64,000 nt of DNA, taken from positions 310,001 through 374,000 of the forward strand of contig NZ_JAFLWW010000006.1 in NCBI RefSeq assembly GCF_018555685.1, in the 5' to 3' direction. Each line of letters begins with the position of its first letter. Position 1 is the first letter of the stretch. Both the position numbers and the translations under genes were made by a program. Below the pieces are notes generated by a model that worked only from the letters and a program-made list of their open reading frames with translations, was not told where the DNA came from and did not search any database. Positions 1 to 7,492 of this stretch are shown piece after piece. This DNA comes from Aminobacter anthyllidis. GTDB taxonomy: Bacteria > Pseudomonadota > Alphaproteobacteria > Rhizobiales > Rhizobiaceae.

Positions 1-39
1 AAGGGCGTGCGGTCCTGCCCGGAGCTGGTCGCCGGTCGG

Positions 40-840
40 TCACGAATGCTCCTGCCGCTGGCGCCCGAACACCACCGTGACGACGATGGCGACAAGCACG
101 ATCCAGATCGTCGAGATCACCGCGGCCTGCGGGTCGACACGGTCGCGCAGGCCCAGGAACATCACCTTGGTCAGCGTCGTATTGGCGCCGCCACCGACGA
201 ACATCGACACGATGACCTCGTCGAGCGACGTCAGGAAGGCGAGCAGGGCGGCAGATAAAAGCGAGAAGCGCATCTGCGGGATGACGACCGAAAACATCGA
301 CCTCCACCAGCCCGCACCGAGGCTGCGGGCTGCCTTTTCCTGGGTGAAATCGAAGCGGGCGAAGCCTGCCGACAGGATGACATAAGCGGTCGGGATGGCG
401 ATCACCGTGTGGCCCAGCCACAAGCCCGGGAACGAACCGACGAGATGCATCCTGGCGAGCACGAAGAAGAGGCCGATGGCGACCAGGATGGGCGGCACCG
501 TGGCCGGCATCAGCAGTACGGCGTAGAGCGGCAGCTTGGCCCAGCCGAGCGAACGCGTCGTGGCGTAGGCGGCGGCGAAGGCGATCGGCACCGCGCCGGC
601 GGCTGTGACAGTCGCCAGCAGCAGGCTGGTCTTGGTCGCCGGCATCCACAGGTCGGACTGCCAGTATTGCTGCCACCAGCGCAGCGAAAATTCGCTCGGC
701 GGAAACTGCAGCAGTTCGGACGCCGAGAACGACATCGGCACGACGATCAGCGAAGGTGCAAGCAGGAACACCGCCACCAGCGCGGTGAAAATGCCGATCG
801 CCAGGCGCAGCGGCCATGAGACATCGAAACCGTCAAACAT
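40..840 (-). CDS. ABC transporter permease, polyamine/PotC type
   Basis: Inner-membrane permease of a binding-protein-dependent importer, 266 aa. It has about six hydrophobic segments and a cytoplasmic EAA-type loop at about residues 169-190 (AARSLGAGWW then IPQM), the contact site for the ATPase. Overall it looks like PotC/YdcV, the second permease of spermidine/putrescine-type systems. Its start codon lies 8 bp inside the preceding permease gene, so the two are translationally coupled in a leftward operon of permease, permease, ATPase and binding protein. The exact substrate cannot be read from the sequence; polyamines, GABA-like amines or opine-like compounds are all possible for this family. 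Confidence 0.93.
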   Translation of the reverse strand: MFDGFDVSWPLRLAIGIFTALVAVFLLAPSLIVVPMSFSASELLQFPPSEFSLRWWQQYWQSDLWMPATKTSLLLATVTAAGAVPIAFAAAYATTRSLGWAKLPLYAVLLMPATVPPILVAIGLFFVLARMHLVGSFPGLWLGHTVIAIPTAYVILSAGFARFDFTQEKAARSLGAGWWRSMFSVVIPQMRFSLLSAALLAFLTSLDEVIVSMFVGGGANTTLTKVMFLGLRDRVDPQAAVISTIWIVLVAIVVTVVFGRQRQEHS

Positions 841-1753
841 TGGGCGAGCCCCCCAGGGCCTTGATGCTGCGTCGGAGCAGGAAGGTAACGAAAAACACCA
901 TGCCGACCGACAACAAGAGCAGCACGCCGAGCGCGCTCGCCGCCGGCCAATCCGAAAGCACCGAGACGTTCTGCTCGATGCGGGTCGAGATCATCGGCAC
1001 GCGGCCGCCGCCCAGGATCGCCGGGGTGACGTAGAAGCCCAGGCTGAGCACGAAGACCAGCACGGCGCCGGCGAAGATGCCGTTGGCGGCCAGCGGCAGG
1101 ATCACCGCCCGCAGGGTCAGGAGCTTGCTGGCGCCGAGGCTGGCGGCGGCGCGGATAATGTTCTGGTCGATCTGCTTGATCGCCGCATAGACAGGCAGGA
1201 TGAACAGCGGCAGCATCACATGGGTCATGCCGACGATGGTGCCGAAGAAATTGTTGATCAGCGGCAAGGGTTCGGAAACCAGCCCGGTGTCAGTCAGGAA
1301 CCTGTTGACCAGTCCGTTGCGCTGCAACAGCACCGAGAGCGCGTAGGTGCGGACCAGAAGGGCCGTCCAGAACGGCAGCATCACAACCAGCAGCAGGATC
1401 GAAGCGAGCCGCCGGCCGACACTGGCCATGACCAGCGCAAATGGTGTGCCCAACAGCGCGCAGGTCAGCACCGTCATGCCGCTGACCTGGAACGTCGTCA
1501 GCACCGAGCGCGTATAGACCGGCGTGCTCATGATCTTGAGATAGGTGTCGAGCGACACAGTTCCGTCAGGCCGGGCGATCGATATCCACAACATGGCGGC
1601 GAGCGGCACGACGATGGCAATGGTCACCAGCAGCACCGCCGGCAGCGCGAGCCCAAAAAAGCCAAGCTGTGCCAGCATGCCGTCGCGCCGCAGCAGGGCC
1701 GAGTTGTCTGTGGCACCGGCTGCCGCCGGCAAGGTCATGGCAGGCGCGCTCAT
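833..1753 (-). CDS. ABC transporter permease, polyamine/PotB type
   Basis: First permease of the polyamine-type importer, 306 aa. After a hydrophilic N-terminal tail of about 30 residues it has six predicted membrane spans and an EAA loop containing AAASLGAS. The length and long N-terminal extension fit PotB/YdcU-like proteins. The start overlaps the ATPase stop codon by 4 bp (ATGA), and its 3' end overlaps the next permease by 8 bp, so all three membrane-complex genes are tightly coupled. Substrate is not determinable from this subunit. Confidence 0.93.
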   Translation of the reverse strand: MSAPAMTLPAAAGATDNSALLRRDGMLAQLGFFGLALPAVLLVTIAIVVPLAAMLWISIARPDGTVSLDTYLKIMSTPVYTRSVLTTFQVSGMTVLTCALLGTPFALVMASVGRRLASILLLVVMLPFWTALLVRTYALSVLLQRNGLVNRFLTDTGLVSEPLPLINNFFGTIVGMTHVMLPLFILPVYAAIKQIDQNIIRAAASLGASKLLTLRAVILPLAANGIFAGAVLVFVLSLGFYVTPAILGGGRVPMISTRIEQNVSVLSDWPAASALGVLLLLSVGMVFFVTFLLRRSIKALGGSPNV

Positions 1754-2799
1754 GCGTCGGTCACCGCGATCACCGCATCGCGCCGCACATGCAGCTTCAG
1801 CGCCGCACCTTCGGTCAGCGCCTCGAGACTGAAATTCGCCGCCTCGGCTGCGGCGATGCGCGCCGAGACGGCTCCGCCGTTCGCCAGAGCGACGGAGATG
1901 AGCCAGCTGTCGCCCTGGAACACAGAGCGCGTCAGCACGCCATCCAGTGACACGTTGTCATGGCCGCTGGCATCGGAAAGCGACAGCCTCTCGGCGCGGA
2001 TCATCAGCTTGCGGCCCGGTCCGCCGACATCCGGCTCAGGGGCAACGAAACTGTCCACCGCGTCGAGCTCGAGAATGTTGGCCTCGCCCAGGAACTCGGC
2101 GACGAAGCGTGAGGTTGGCCGGTGATACAGCGAAGCCGGCGTGCCGAGTTGCCGGATGACGCCGTCGCGCATCACGGCAATGCGGTCAGACATGGTCAGC
2201 GCTTCGCGCTGGTCGTGCGTGACATAGACGGTGGTCAGGCCAAGCCGGTCGTGCAGCTTGCGGATTTCGTACTGCATCTGCTCGCGCAGGTTCTTGTCGA
2301 GCGCCGACAGCGGCTCGTCCATCAGCATCAGCCGGGGCTCGAACACCACGGCGCGGGCGAGCGCCACGCGCTGCTTCTGCCCGCCCGACAGGGTGGCGAT
2401 GTCACGTTCAGCCATGCTGGCGAGATCAACGATGTCGAGCGCCTTTCTGGCACGCTCGGATGCCTCTGCGCGGCCGATACCGCGGACGCGCAGGGGAAAC
2501 ATGACGTTGGCAGCAACATTCATGTGCGGAAACAGGGCGTAGTTCTGGAACACCACGCCGATGCCACGCTTGTTGGCGGGCAGGCGGACAAGGTCGCGTC
2601 CATCGACAGAGATCTGTCCGCGATCGGGCCTGACGAACCCGGCAAGCGCCATCAGAAGCGTGGTCTTGCCGGAGCCCGAGGGGCCGAGAATGCTCAGGAA
2701 CTCGCCGCGCCCGACATCGAGGTCGACGTCGTTGAGGGCACGGAAGGATCCGTAGGCTTTCGAAAGATTGCGGATTTCAATGAACGCAGCACTTGTCAT
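1750..2799 (-). CDS. ABC transporter ATP-binding protein, PotA type
   Basis: ATPase of the polyamine-type importer, 349 aa. Walker A GPSGSGKT is at residues 39-46, followed by signature LSGGQKQR, Walker B LMLMDEP and the switch histidine in VTHDQ. The C-terminal 100 or so residues form a TOBE-like regulatory domain as in PotA/UgpC. It would energise the two permeases encoded downstream. Its start is 31 bp after the binding-protein stop codon, within the same leftward operon. Confidence 0.95.
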   Translation of the reverse strand: MTSAAFIEIRNLSKAYGSFRALNDVDLDVGRGEFLSILGPSGSGKTTLLMALAGFVRPDRGQISVDGRDLVRLPANKRGIGVVFQNYALFPHMNVAANVMFPLRVRGIGRAEASERARKALDIVDLASMAERDIATLSGGQKQRVALARAVVFEPRLMLMDEPLSALDKNLREQMQYEIRKLHDRLGLTTVYVTHDQREALTMSDRIAVMRDGVIRQLGTPASLYHRPTSRFVAEFLGEANILELDAVDSFVAPEPDVGGPGRKLMIRAERLSLSDASGHDNVSLDGVLTRSVFQGDSWLISVALANGGAVSARIAAAEAANFSLEALTEGAALKLHVRRDAVIAVTDA

Positions 2800-2830
2800 G
2801 TCGTTCGAACCAAGCCGTTCCCTGCCGCGC

Positions 2831-3892
2831 TCAGCGCGACATCATTTCCTGGAAGCCGAGCTGGGCTTCGCCGACATGGTCAACCCACCATTCATTGCGC
2901 TGCGCGAGCTGGTGCGCAGCGTTTTCAGGATAGGTCGGCAGCTTTTTTGACACGTCATCGGGGATCAGCCCGGTCTCATAGGCGCGCTTGTTGGCGGCAC
3001 CATACTTGACCCCGACCGAAAACTTCGCCTGCGCTTCCGGCTTAGACATCTCGTTGATCATCTTCATCGCTTCGGCGGCATGTGGCGCGCCGACCGGAAC
3101 GGCCCAGCAATCCATGCTCATGATGCCCTGGTTGAAGGTGTAGTCGATCTTGGCCCCGTCCTTCTTGGCCGCCTCGAAACGGGCGTTCCAGCCCACCGAC
3201 ATGTCCACTTCCTTGTCCTTCATCAGCTGCGCGTGCTGGGCACCCGAATTCCACCACACCGCGATATGTGGGCGCAACTGCTCGATCTTGTCGAGCGCCC
3301 GCTGCATGCCGCCTTCCGACTGCAGCACCTCGTAGACCTTGTCCATCGGCACGCCATCGGCGAGCAGCGCGATCTCGAGCTGTGCCTCGGCATCGTTGCG
3401 CATCGCACGCCGGCCGGGGAATTTCTCGACGTCCCAGAAGTCGGCCCAGGTCTGCGGCGCCTTGTCCTTGTAGGCGTCGGTGTTCCAGGCCATGACCCAG
3501 GAGAAGATCAGCGCCGAGATGCAGTATTTCTGCGCCGTGCCCTCGATGAAGTCCTTCGAGTCGATGACGCTGTAGTCGAGCGGCATGAACAGGCCTTCGC
3601 GACCGCCTTTTTCGGCCTGGAAGGCGTTGGTCTGGACGAGGTCGAAGGTCACGGCATTGGCTGCTGCCTGCAGCTTGACCGAGGCATAGGCGTCGTTGAT
3701 GGTTTCCTCGCGCACGGTGTCGCCCAGCGTCTTGGCCGCCGGCCCCCACAGCGTCTCGCGGCCGACCTCCTGGATCACGCCGCCGCCGACTGCGACGGTC
3801 ACTTCGGCCGCCTGGGCCGCCTGGCCTGCGATGCCCCACGCGGCAAGCAGCGCGCAGGCAGAAAGAGAGTTCCTCACATTGTTTCGGATCAT
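2831..3892 (-). CDS. Periplasmic substrate-binding protein, PotD type
   Basis: Extracytoplasmic binding protein, 353 aa, first gene of the importer operon. A Sec signal peptide is visible (hydrophobic LLAAWGIAGQ, then QAAQA-AE cleavage site near residue 28). The body resembles bacterial solute-binding protein family 1/8 members (PotD, YdcS-like): WADFWD and PGRRAMR motifs occur in the middle. It should capture the ligand and deliver it to the two permeases. The upstream 850 bp carries no convincing gene and a palindromic motif that may control the operon. Confidence 0.93.
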   Translation of the reverse strand: MIRNNVRNSLSACALLAAWGIAGQAAQAAEVTVAVGGGVIQEVGRETLWGPAAKTLGDTVREETINDAYASVKLQAAANAVTFDLVQTNAFQAEKGGREGLFMPLDYSVIDSKDFIEGTAQKYCISALIFSWVMAWNTDAYKDKAPQTWADFWDVEKFPGRRAMRNDAEAQLEIALLADGVPMDKVYEVLQSEGGMQRALDKIEQLRPHIAVWWNSGAQHAQLMKDKEVDMSVGWNARFEAAKKDGAKIDYTFNQGIMSMDCWAVPVGAPHAAEAMKMINEMSKPEAQAKFSVGVKYGAANKRAYETGLIPDDVSKKLPTYPENAAHQLAQRNEWWVDHVGEAQLGFQEMMSR

Positions 3893-4741
3893 GGCAATTC
3901 CCCACGGGGCTGGTTTTCATCCAGCGGTTTTATTTTCCCTGAACAGCTCTGGACGGCTTGATTTGCCCGGTGTTCAGCGCCCTTGGCTGTGTCGCCAGGG
4001 CCAGGTTCAGAATTACCGTAGGGCATGTCGGGCAGGTATCCGCGATTTATCGATGCGCTTATCGATAATTTCGTCCTCGCTATTTCCCAAGTCCCGGCGA
4101 CGGCGTCCACACGGGTCCGCGTATCACCCGAGAAGGCATCCAGTCGAGTTCATGGATGTGTTGGCTCGTGCAGCTTCAAAGCCTGCAAGGCATCATTTCC
4201 GTGGACGTAGTTGCCACACCATCCGAGGGGCGGACAGCTTCTTCACGTAACGTTGACTGGCACGCTCGCGCCTTGAAACAGCGAAGGCCTGCCGGGAGGG
4301 GGTCGCGGCAGGCCCCGCTGATGAAGCGAAAAGGTGGTTCTGGATCTTCGCTCCATCACCTCAACCCATTGGTCGCCCCAGGGTTCCTCCCAGCAAGCAA
4401 ATAGCGCCGCCGGCCGACGCCAATCGGGGCGGGGAGATTGCATGGCATGTACCAGGCTCGTGCCCGCGATCCTGTTCGCCGCAAAGCTTGGCGTTGCCTG
4501 TCGGCCGAAGGTTGGCAGCGCCCGCGGATGCCGAGCTATCCCTTTTGGTTCTGGCAAGCCCTCTCCGGGCTCGTGATTGCATGTGAAATGGATCAAACGT
4601 GGTGTCGTCTCGCCGAAAGAGGGGTTGGAGATGTCCTTGCACGTAACACCGTAGGATTAAATATTTGTTAACCCAATCCTTGCTCAGCAGGTAATTTTAG
4701 TGCTCACTAATGTTGATGGGGGATATCGGGGGTTGCCGCCA
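3893..4741. other. Gene-poor intergenic region upstream of importer operon
   Basis: About 850 bp without a convincing gene. Base composition is lower in GC than the flanks, especially after 4640. Short open frames exist on both strands, but none has a ribosome site, family resemblance or coding-like composition. The only structure I see is the TTATCGAT repeat/palindrome at 4048-4068. The importer promoter must lie in its left part. Confidence 0.5.
4048..4068. promoter_or_regulatory. Candidate operator: repeated TTATCGAT palindrome
   Basis: TTATCGAT occurs at about 4048-4055 and again at 4059-4066, where it is part of the perfect 10-bp palindrome TTATCGATAA. Two phased copies about 11 bp apart, one helical turn, suggest binding by a dimeric regulator on one DNA face. 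It lies about 160 bp upstream of the binding-protein gene. No regulator gene is adjacent, so this is a guess from symmetry only. Confidence 0.3.
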
Positions 4742-4942
4742 ATGAGATATCGCGAAGTACAGGAGCAGCTAAGGCTGGTTGGAATTCTCATGAGCAAGAG
4801 AGGCGGGAGCCATCGGGTCAACCATTTCGGTGGCGGCCCGGAGACGGCATACCTCACACCAGACCTCGACGAGGCCCTTCGCTTTGGCCTGTCCATGGCT
4901 AGGCCAAAGCATCTGCCCAAGAATTGGTGCATGCAGCGCTAG
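4742..4942 (+). CDS. Small hypothetical protein, 66 aa
   Basis: I do not recognise a named family. The peptide begins MRYREVQEQL and has a KRGGSHRVNHFGG segment followed by an acidic helix (TPDLDEALRFGLSMA). This alternation of a basic Gly/His turn and acidic helix looks like a folded small protein and faintly recalls HicA-type KGSHH motifs, but the rest does not fit HicA. An in-frame GTG at 4700 would add 14 residues. I prefer ATG 4742, which opens the conserved-looking part. It stands alone between the importer and the TetR gene. Confidence 0.5.
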   Translation: MRYREVQEQLRLVGILMSKRGGSHRVNHFGGGPETAYLTPDLDEALRFGLSMARPKHLPKNWCMQR

Positions 4943-4972
4943 CCACCGTCTCATGCGGGAAATGACGAATGT

Positions 4973-5668
4973 TCATCCTCGCGGGGCGAGGCCATCGAGC
5001 AGGAAGTCGAGGCCTTTCCGGAACGTGCCATCCCAATCGCTGTCCAACAGCAGACGAGAGCGTTCGATTGTCGGGTAGCGTTCGCTGCGACGCGCAAGGC
5101 GCTGCTGCGCGGCGGCCCTGTCGTCGTCCGAGAGCTCGAAGCTCGCCCGGGTGACGGTGGAGCCCATCACATGGTTCCACAGCGACCATATCGCGACGTT
5201 CAGGTCTGCGTCCGCTACACCGGCCCCGGACAGGGTCTTGCTCAGCAGCTCCAGCCGTCCGAGGATGTTCGGGCCAAGCGCCCGGCGCGGCAACAGCGAT
5301 GCCGACCAGGGATGGCGCAGCATGCTGGCGCGCCAGTCTTCAAGCACGCCAACGACTTCTTCGCGCCAGTCCTGAGGCTCACATGCTTGCGGCGGCCCGC
5401 CATATTCGAGCACTGAGTCGAGCGCCAGGTCAAAGACATCTTCTTTGCTATCGACGTGCCAATACAGGCTCATCACGCCCGAGCCGAGGCGGTCGGCCAG
5501 TCGACGCATTGTCAATCCGTCGACGCCCTGGGCGTCCAGCAGTTCCACCGCGGTCGCCACGATACGTTCCAGGGAGAGAGGCGGTTCACCGCGCGGCTCC
5601 GGCACGGCCTCGGGCAACTCACCGGGTTGGGATCGTTTGCCCTGGGCGCCGCTACGTTTGGCTGCCAT
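4973..5668 (-). CDS. TetR/AcrR family regulator with TetR-type C-terminal domain
   Basis: 231-aa repressor. The N-terminal HTH is about residues 30-75 (TMRRLADRLG, SLYWHVDSKEDVFDLAL), and the remainder matches the TetR_C_1 ligand-binding fold seen in TetR proper. The frame is open to 5776, but the start MAAKRSG at 5668 leaves room for the operator palindromes upstream. It is divergent from the RidA-like gene at 5863. The shared 194-bp spacer has two dyad clusters, so it probably represses both itself and the RidA gene. The inducer is unknown. Confidence 0.9.
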   Translation of the reverse strand: MAAKRSGAQGKRSQPGELPEAVPEPRGEPPLSLERIVATAVELLDAQGVDGLTMRRLADRLGSGVMSLYWHVDSKEDVFDLALDSVLEYGGPPQACEPQDWREEVVGVLEDWRASMLRHPWSASLLPRRALGPNILGRLELLSKTLSGAGVADADLNVAIWSLWNHVMGSTVTRASFELSDDDRAAAQQRLARRSERYPTIERSRLLLDSDWDGTFRKGLDFLLDGLAPRG

Positions 5669-5741
5669 TCGTCTTCCTCGCTGGTCGGAACCGCGATTTT
5701 GGCAGCCAGCGTCAGGAATGTCGATGCCGGGTGGTTGACTC

Positions 5742-5796
5742 GTACATCGTACCATACGATGAATTGGACACCGCACGGTACATCGTACGAGCGATG
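5742..5796. promoter_or_regulatory. Putative TetR operator region, two palindromic sites
   Basis: The sequence GTACATCGTAC occurs at 5742-5752 and again at 5778-5788, 36 bp apart. Overlapping the first is a perfect dyad at 5745-5761: CATCGTA, spacer CCA, TACGATG. The second cluster contains the 8-bp palindrome TCGTACGA (5783-5790) and outer arms CATCG/CGATG (5781-5785 and 5792-5796). Paired dyads between divergent tetR and target genes are the classic layout for TetR repressors. Binding by the adjacent regulator is inference. Confidence 0.65.
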
Positions 5797-5862
5797 GGCC
5801 AAAGTCGATCGTGCCTGCTGCAGGGGCCCGTAGTGCTCAGTCCGCGGAGCCAAGAGAAAATC

Positions 5863-6345
5863 ATGTCGCACGCAATCAAGCATCTGTTTATCGGAGGGCT
5901 AATCATCATGACCATGGCAATTCCCACTACGACGACAGCGAGTGATCTCAAGCTGACCATCGTCAATCCGCCAAAGCTCTATGACCCGACGCCGAACGGC
6001 TACAGCACGGCGGTGATCGTGCCCGGCGAAGCCAGGGTGGCCTACATTTCGGGGCAGGGCGGACAGGACGGCACGGGAGCCTTGTCGCCCGACTTCGCCG
6101 TCCAGGTGAAGCAGGCCTACGCAAACCTGGCGACTGCGCTTGAAGGAATTGGTGCCCGGCCGGATCAGGTCGCCAAGCTCACGGTCTTCGTGGTCGATCA
6201 CGACATGTCCAAGCTCGAGGTGCTGACCAGGAACGTCAAGGAAATGTTCGGCGAGAAACTGCCGGCGCAGACCCTGGTGCCCGTCCCCAGGCTTGCCGTC
6301 GACCCCATGCTCTTCGAGGTCGAAGCCATCGTCATGCTGAAGTAG
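5863..6345 (+). CDS. Exported RidA/YjgF-like protein lacking the catalytic Arg
   Basis: 160 aa. An N-terminal hydrophobic segment (LFIGGLIIMTMAI, residues 8-20) and a Thr/Ala-rich stretch look like a signal peptide, so the mature part probably acts in the periplasm. Residues 35-160 follow the RidA trimer fold. Cytosolic RidA enzymes hydrolyse reactive enamines using an arginine in a PARS-type motif; here the aligned motif is PAQ (residues 134-136), so deaminase activity is doubtful. It probably belongs to a divergent Rid subfamily with unknown ligand. Start ATG 5863 is preceded by AAGAGA. The divergent TetR gene is its likely regulator. Confidence 0.85.
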   Translation: MSHAIKHLFIGGLIIMTMAIPTTTTASDLKLTIVNPPKLYDPTPNGYSTAVIVPGEARVAYISGQGGQDGTGALSPDFAVQVKQAYANLATALEGIGARPDQVAKLTVFVVDHDMSKLEVLTRNVKEMFGEKLPAQTLVPVPRLAVDPMLFEVEAIVMLK

Positions 6346-6685
6346 CGGTGCTGGGCGCACTTGGCGTGACCGACAAGTTGCCACTCAACACCGACGTTTG
6401 ACCGTTAACAGGATGCCGATGGGATGCCGATTTCGATGGAGTTGCGCATTCCGTCGAAGTCGGAATTTCCACCTGTGGAACGGTCCATTTCAGAGAGCAG
6501 AATAATAAAATTGACAGCGGCAGCTAATGAATATAAACACCAGCTGTCGATATTTGCTTGTTCGATTTTTGTTATTGCGCAAAACCACTGTGCGCCAACG
6601 AACATCCCTTCAAATAAAATCGCGATGTAAACAGCCATGCACTCGCTTGGCTGTCGATGAATATTGCCATGAAAAGGGGTTTGTT
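6346..6685. other. AT-rich spacer and probable cold-shock 5' leader
   Basis: 340 bp with no supported gene. The right half (about 6480-6640) is notably AT-rich for this genome. It holds a promoter-like TTGACA/TATAAA pair and then about 140 bp of untranslated leader before the cold-shock gene. Long structured leaders are typical of cspA-type genes, where they act as RNA thermosensors. Confidence 0.5.
6511..6537 (+). promoter_or_regulatory. Candidate sigma-70 promoter of cold-shock gene
   Basis: A perfect -35 hexamer TTGACA at 6511-6516 is followed by TATAAA at 6532-6537. The 15-bp spacer is shorter than the ideal 17. Predicted transcription would begin near 6544, giving a leader of about 140 nt before the start codon at 6686. 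No other good promoter is visible in this AT-rich stretch. Confidence 0.45.
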
Positions 6686-6895
6686 ATGACCACTGGCACA
6701 GTGAAATGGTTCAATGCTACCAAGGGCTTCGGCTTCATTCAGCCCGACAACGGCGGTCCGGACGTGTTCGTTCACATCTCCGCTGTAGAGCGGGCCGGCA
6801 TGCGCGAAATCGTCGAAGGCCAGAAGCTCGCCTACGAGATGGAGCGCGACAACAAGTCGGGCAAGATGTCTGCCGGCCAGCTGCAAGCTGCCTGA
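6686..6895 (+). CDS. Cold-shock protein, CspA family
   Basis: 69-aa single-domain RNA/DNA chaperone with both nucleic-acid-binding motifs: RNP1 KGFGFIQ (residues about 13-19) and RNP2 VFVHISA (about 29-35). It binds single-stranded RNA and melts secondary structure. The ribosome site AAAAGGGG (6673-6680) lies 5-6 bp before ATG 6686. A strong intrinsic terminator follows at 6961. The divergence from canonical CspA in the C-terminal third (KSGKMSAGQLQAA) is common among rhizobial paralogues. Confidence 0.96.
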   Translation: MTTGTVKWFNATKGFGFIQPDNGGPDVFVHISAVERAGMREIVEGQKLAYEMERDNKSGKMSAGQLQAA

Positions 6896-6960
6896 TCGGT
6901 CTTTGTGCCCTTCGGTGACCACGGATGTACTGGCACCGTCATAGGGCGCGCGAGACTACA

Positions 6961-6988
6961 AAAGCCAGGCAGTTTGCCTGGCTTTTTT
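6961..6988 (+). terminator. Rho-independent terminator after cold-shock gene
   Basis: Perfect 11-bp stem AAAGCCAGGCA / TGCCTGGCTTT with a 3-nt GTT loop, running into a T tract (6983-6988). It is the clearest intrinsic terminator in the window and separates the cold-shock transcript from the 73-aa gene that follows. Confidence 0.92.
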
Positions 6989-7034
6989 GTTGGTGGCGCT
7001 CAGCCCTTCTTTCGAAACTTTAGGGATAACAAGC

Positions 7035-7256
7035 ATGACCGATTCCCAGAGCAAGGCACGAGAACAGGCCGAGTCAGCCTTTGGCAAGACGCAGTCGCAG
7101 TCCCTTGCGCGCAACCGGATCAACTCCGAGATTGACGCGGTCGTTCAGCAGCGCGAGGAAAAGACACTGCGCTTGCGCGCTTTGCGGTTGGAAAAAGAAG
7201 CTGAGCTTGCGGCAAGTTCAGCGTCCGCTGGTGCCGGCAAATCTGCCAGGAAGTAA
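7035..7256 (+). CDS. Small charged helical protein, 73 aa, unknown function
   Basis: Begins MTDSQSKAREQ. It is almost entirely amphipathic and charged with no hydrophobic core, suggesting a long helix or coiled coil (EIDAVVQQREEKTLRLRALR). Similar small proteins often sit beside cold-shock genes in rhizobia, from memory, with no assigned function. An upstream in-frame start (6987) would lie inside the terminator tail, so ATG 7035, only 46 bp after the T tract, is chosen. AGGGATAA at 7022-7029 may be the ribosome site. Confidence 0.7.
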   Translation: MTDSQSKAREQAESAFGKTQSQSLARNRINSEIDAVVQQREEKTLRLRALRLEKEAELAASSASAGAGKSARK

Positions 7257-7492
7257 CCACAAAATCAGTGGCTGGGCGGTCAGGAATGGCTGGCCCCGCC
7301 AAGTTCGCGCATCGCCTCGCGTCGTTCGTCCAGGCGCACACCATCGTCGAAATCTGAACCTCCGCCTGCCACCAAGGCTGCTCGACGCGGCCGAACCCTC
7401 TCCACGCGGGCGGGTTGCCGGGCTCACCTGAACGCCCCGTTTACTCTGGCGCTGCCCGAGCGCATGCTTTGCCGAGCATCGGGAGCGACCCC

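Noticed and set aside
605-2125. Long open frame on the plus strand across the importer permeases and ATPase
   Set aside because: It is antisense to three well-supported genes, rich in Arg/Gln/His as expected for the complement of GC-rich coding DNA, and matches no family.
4243-4642. Overlapping short open frames in the gap upstream of the importer
   Set aside because: No ribosome site, no family resemblance and poor composition; several frames are open at once, as expected by chance.
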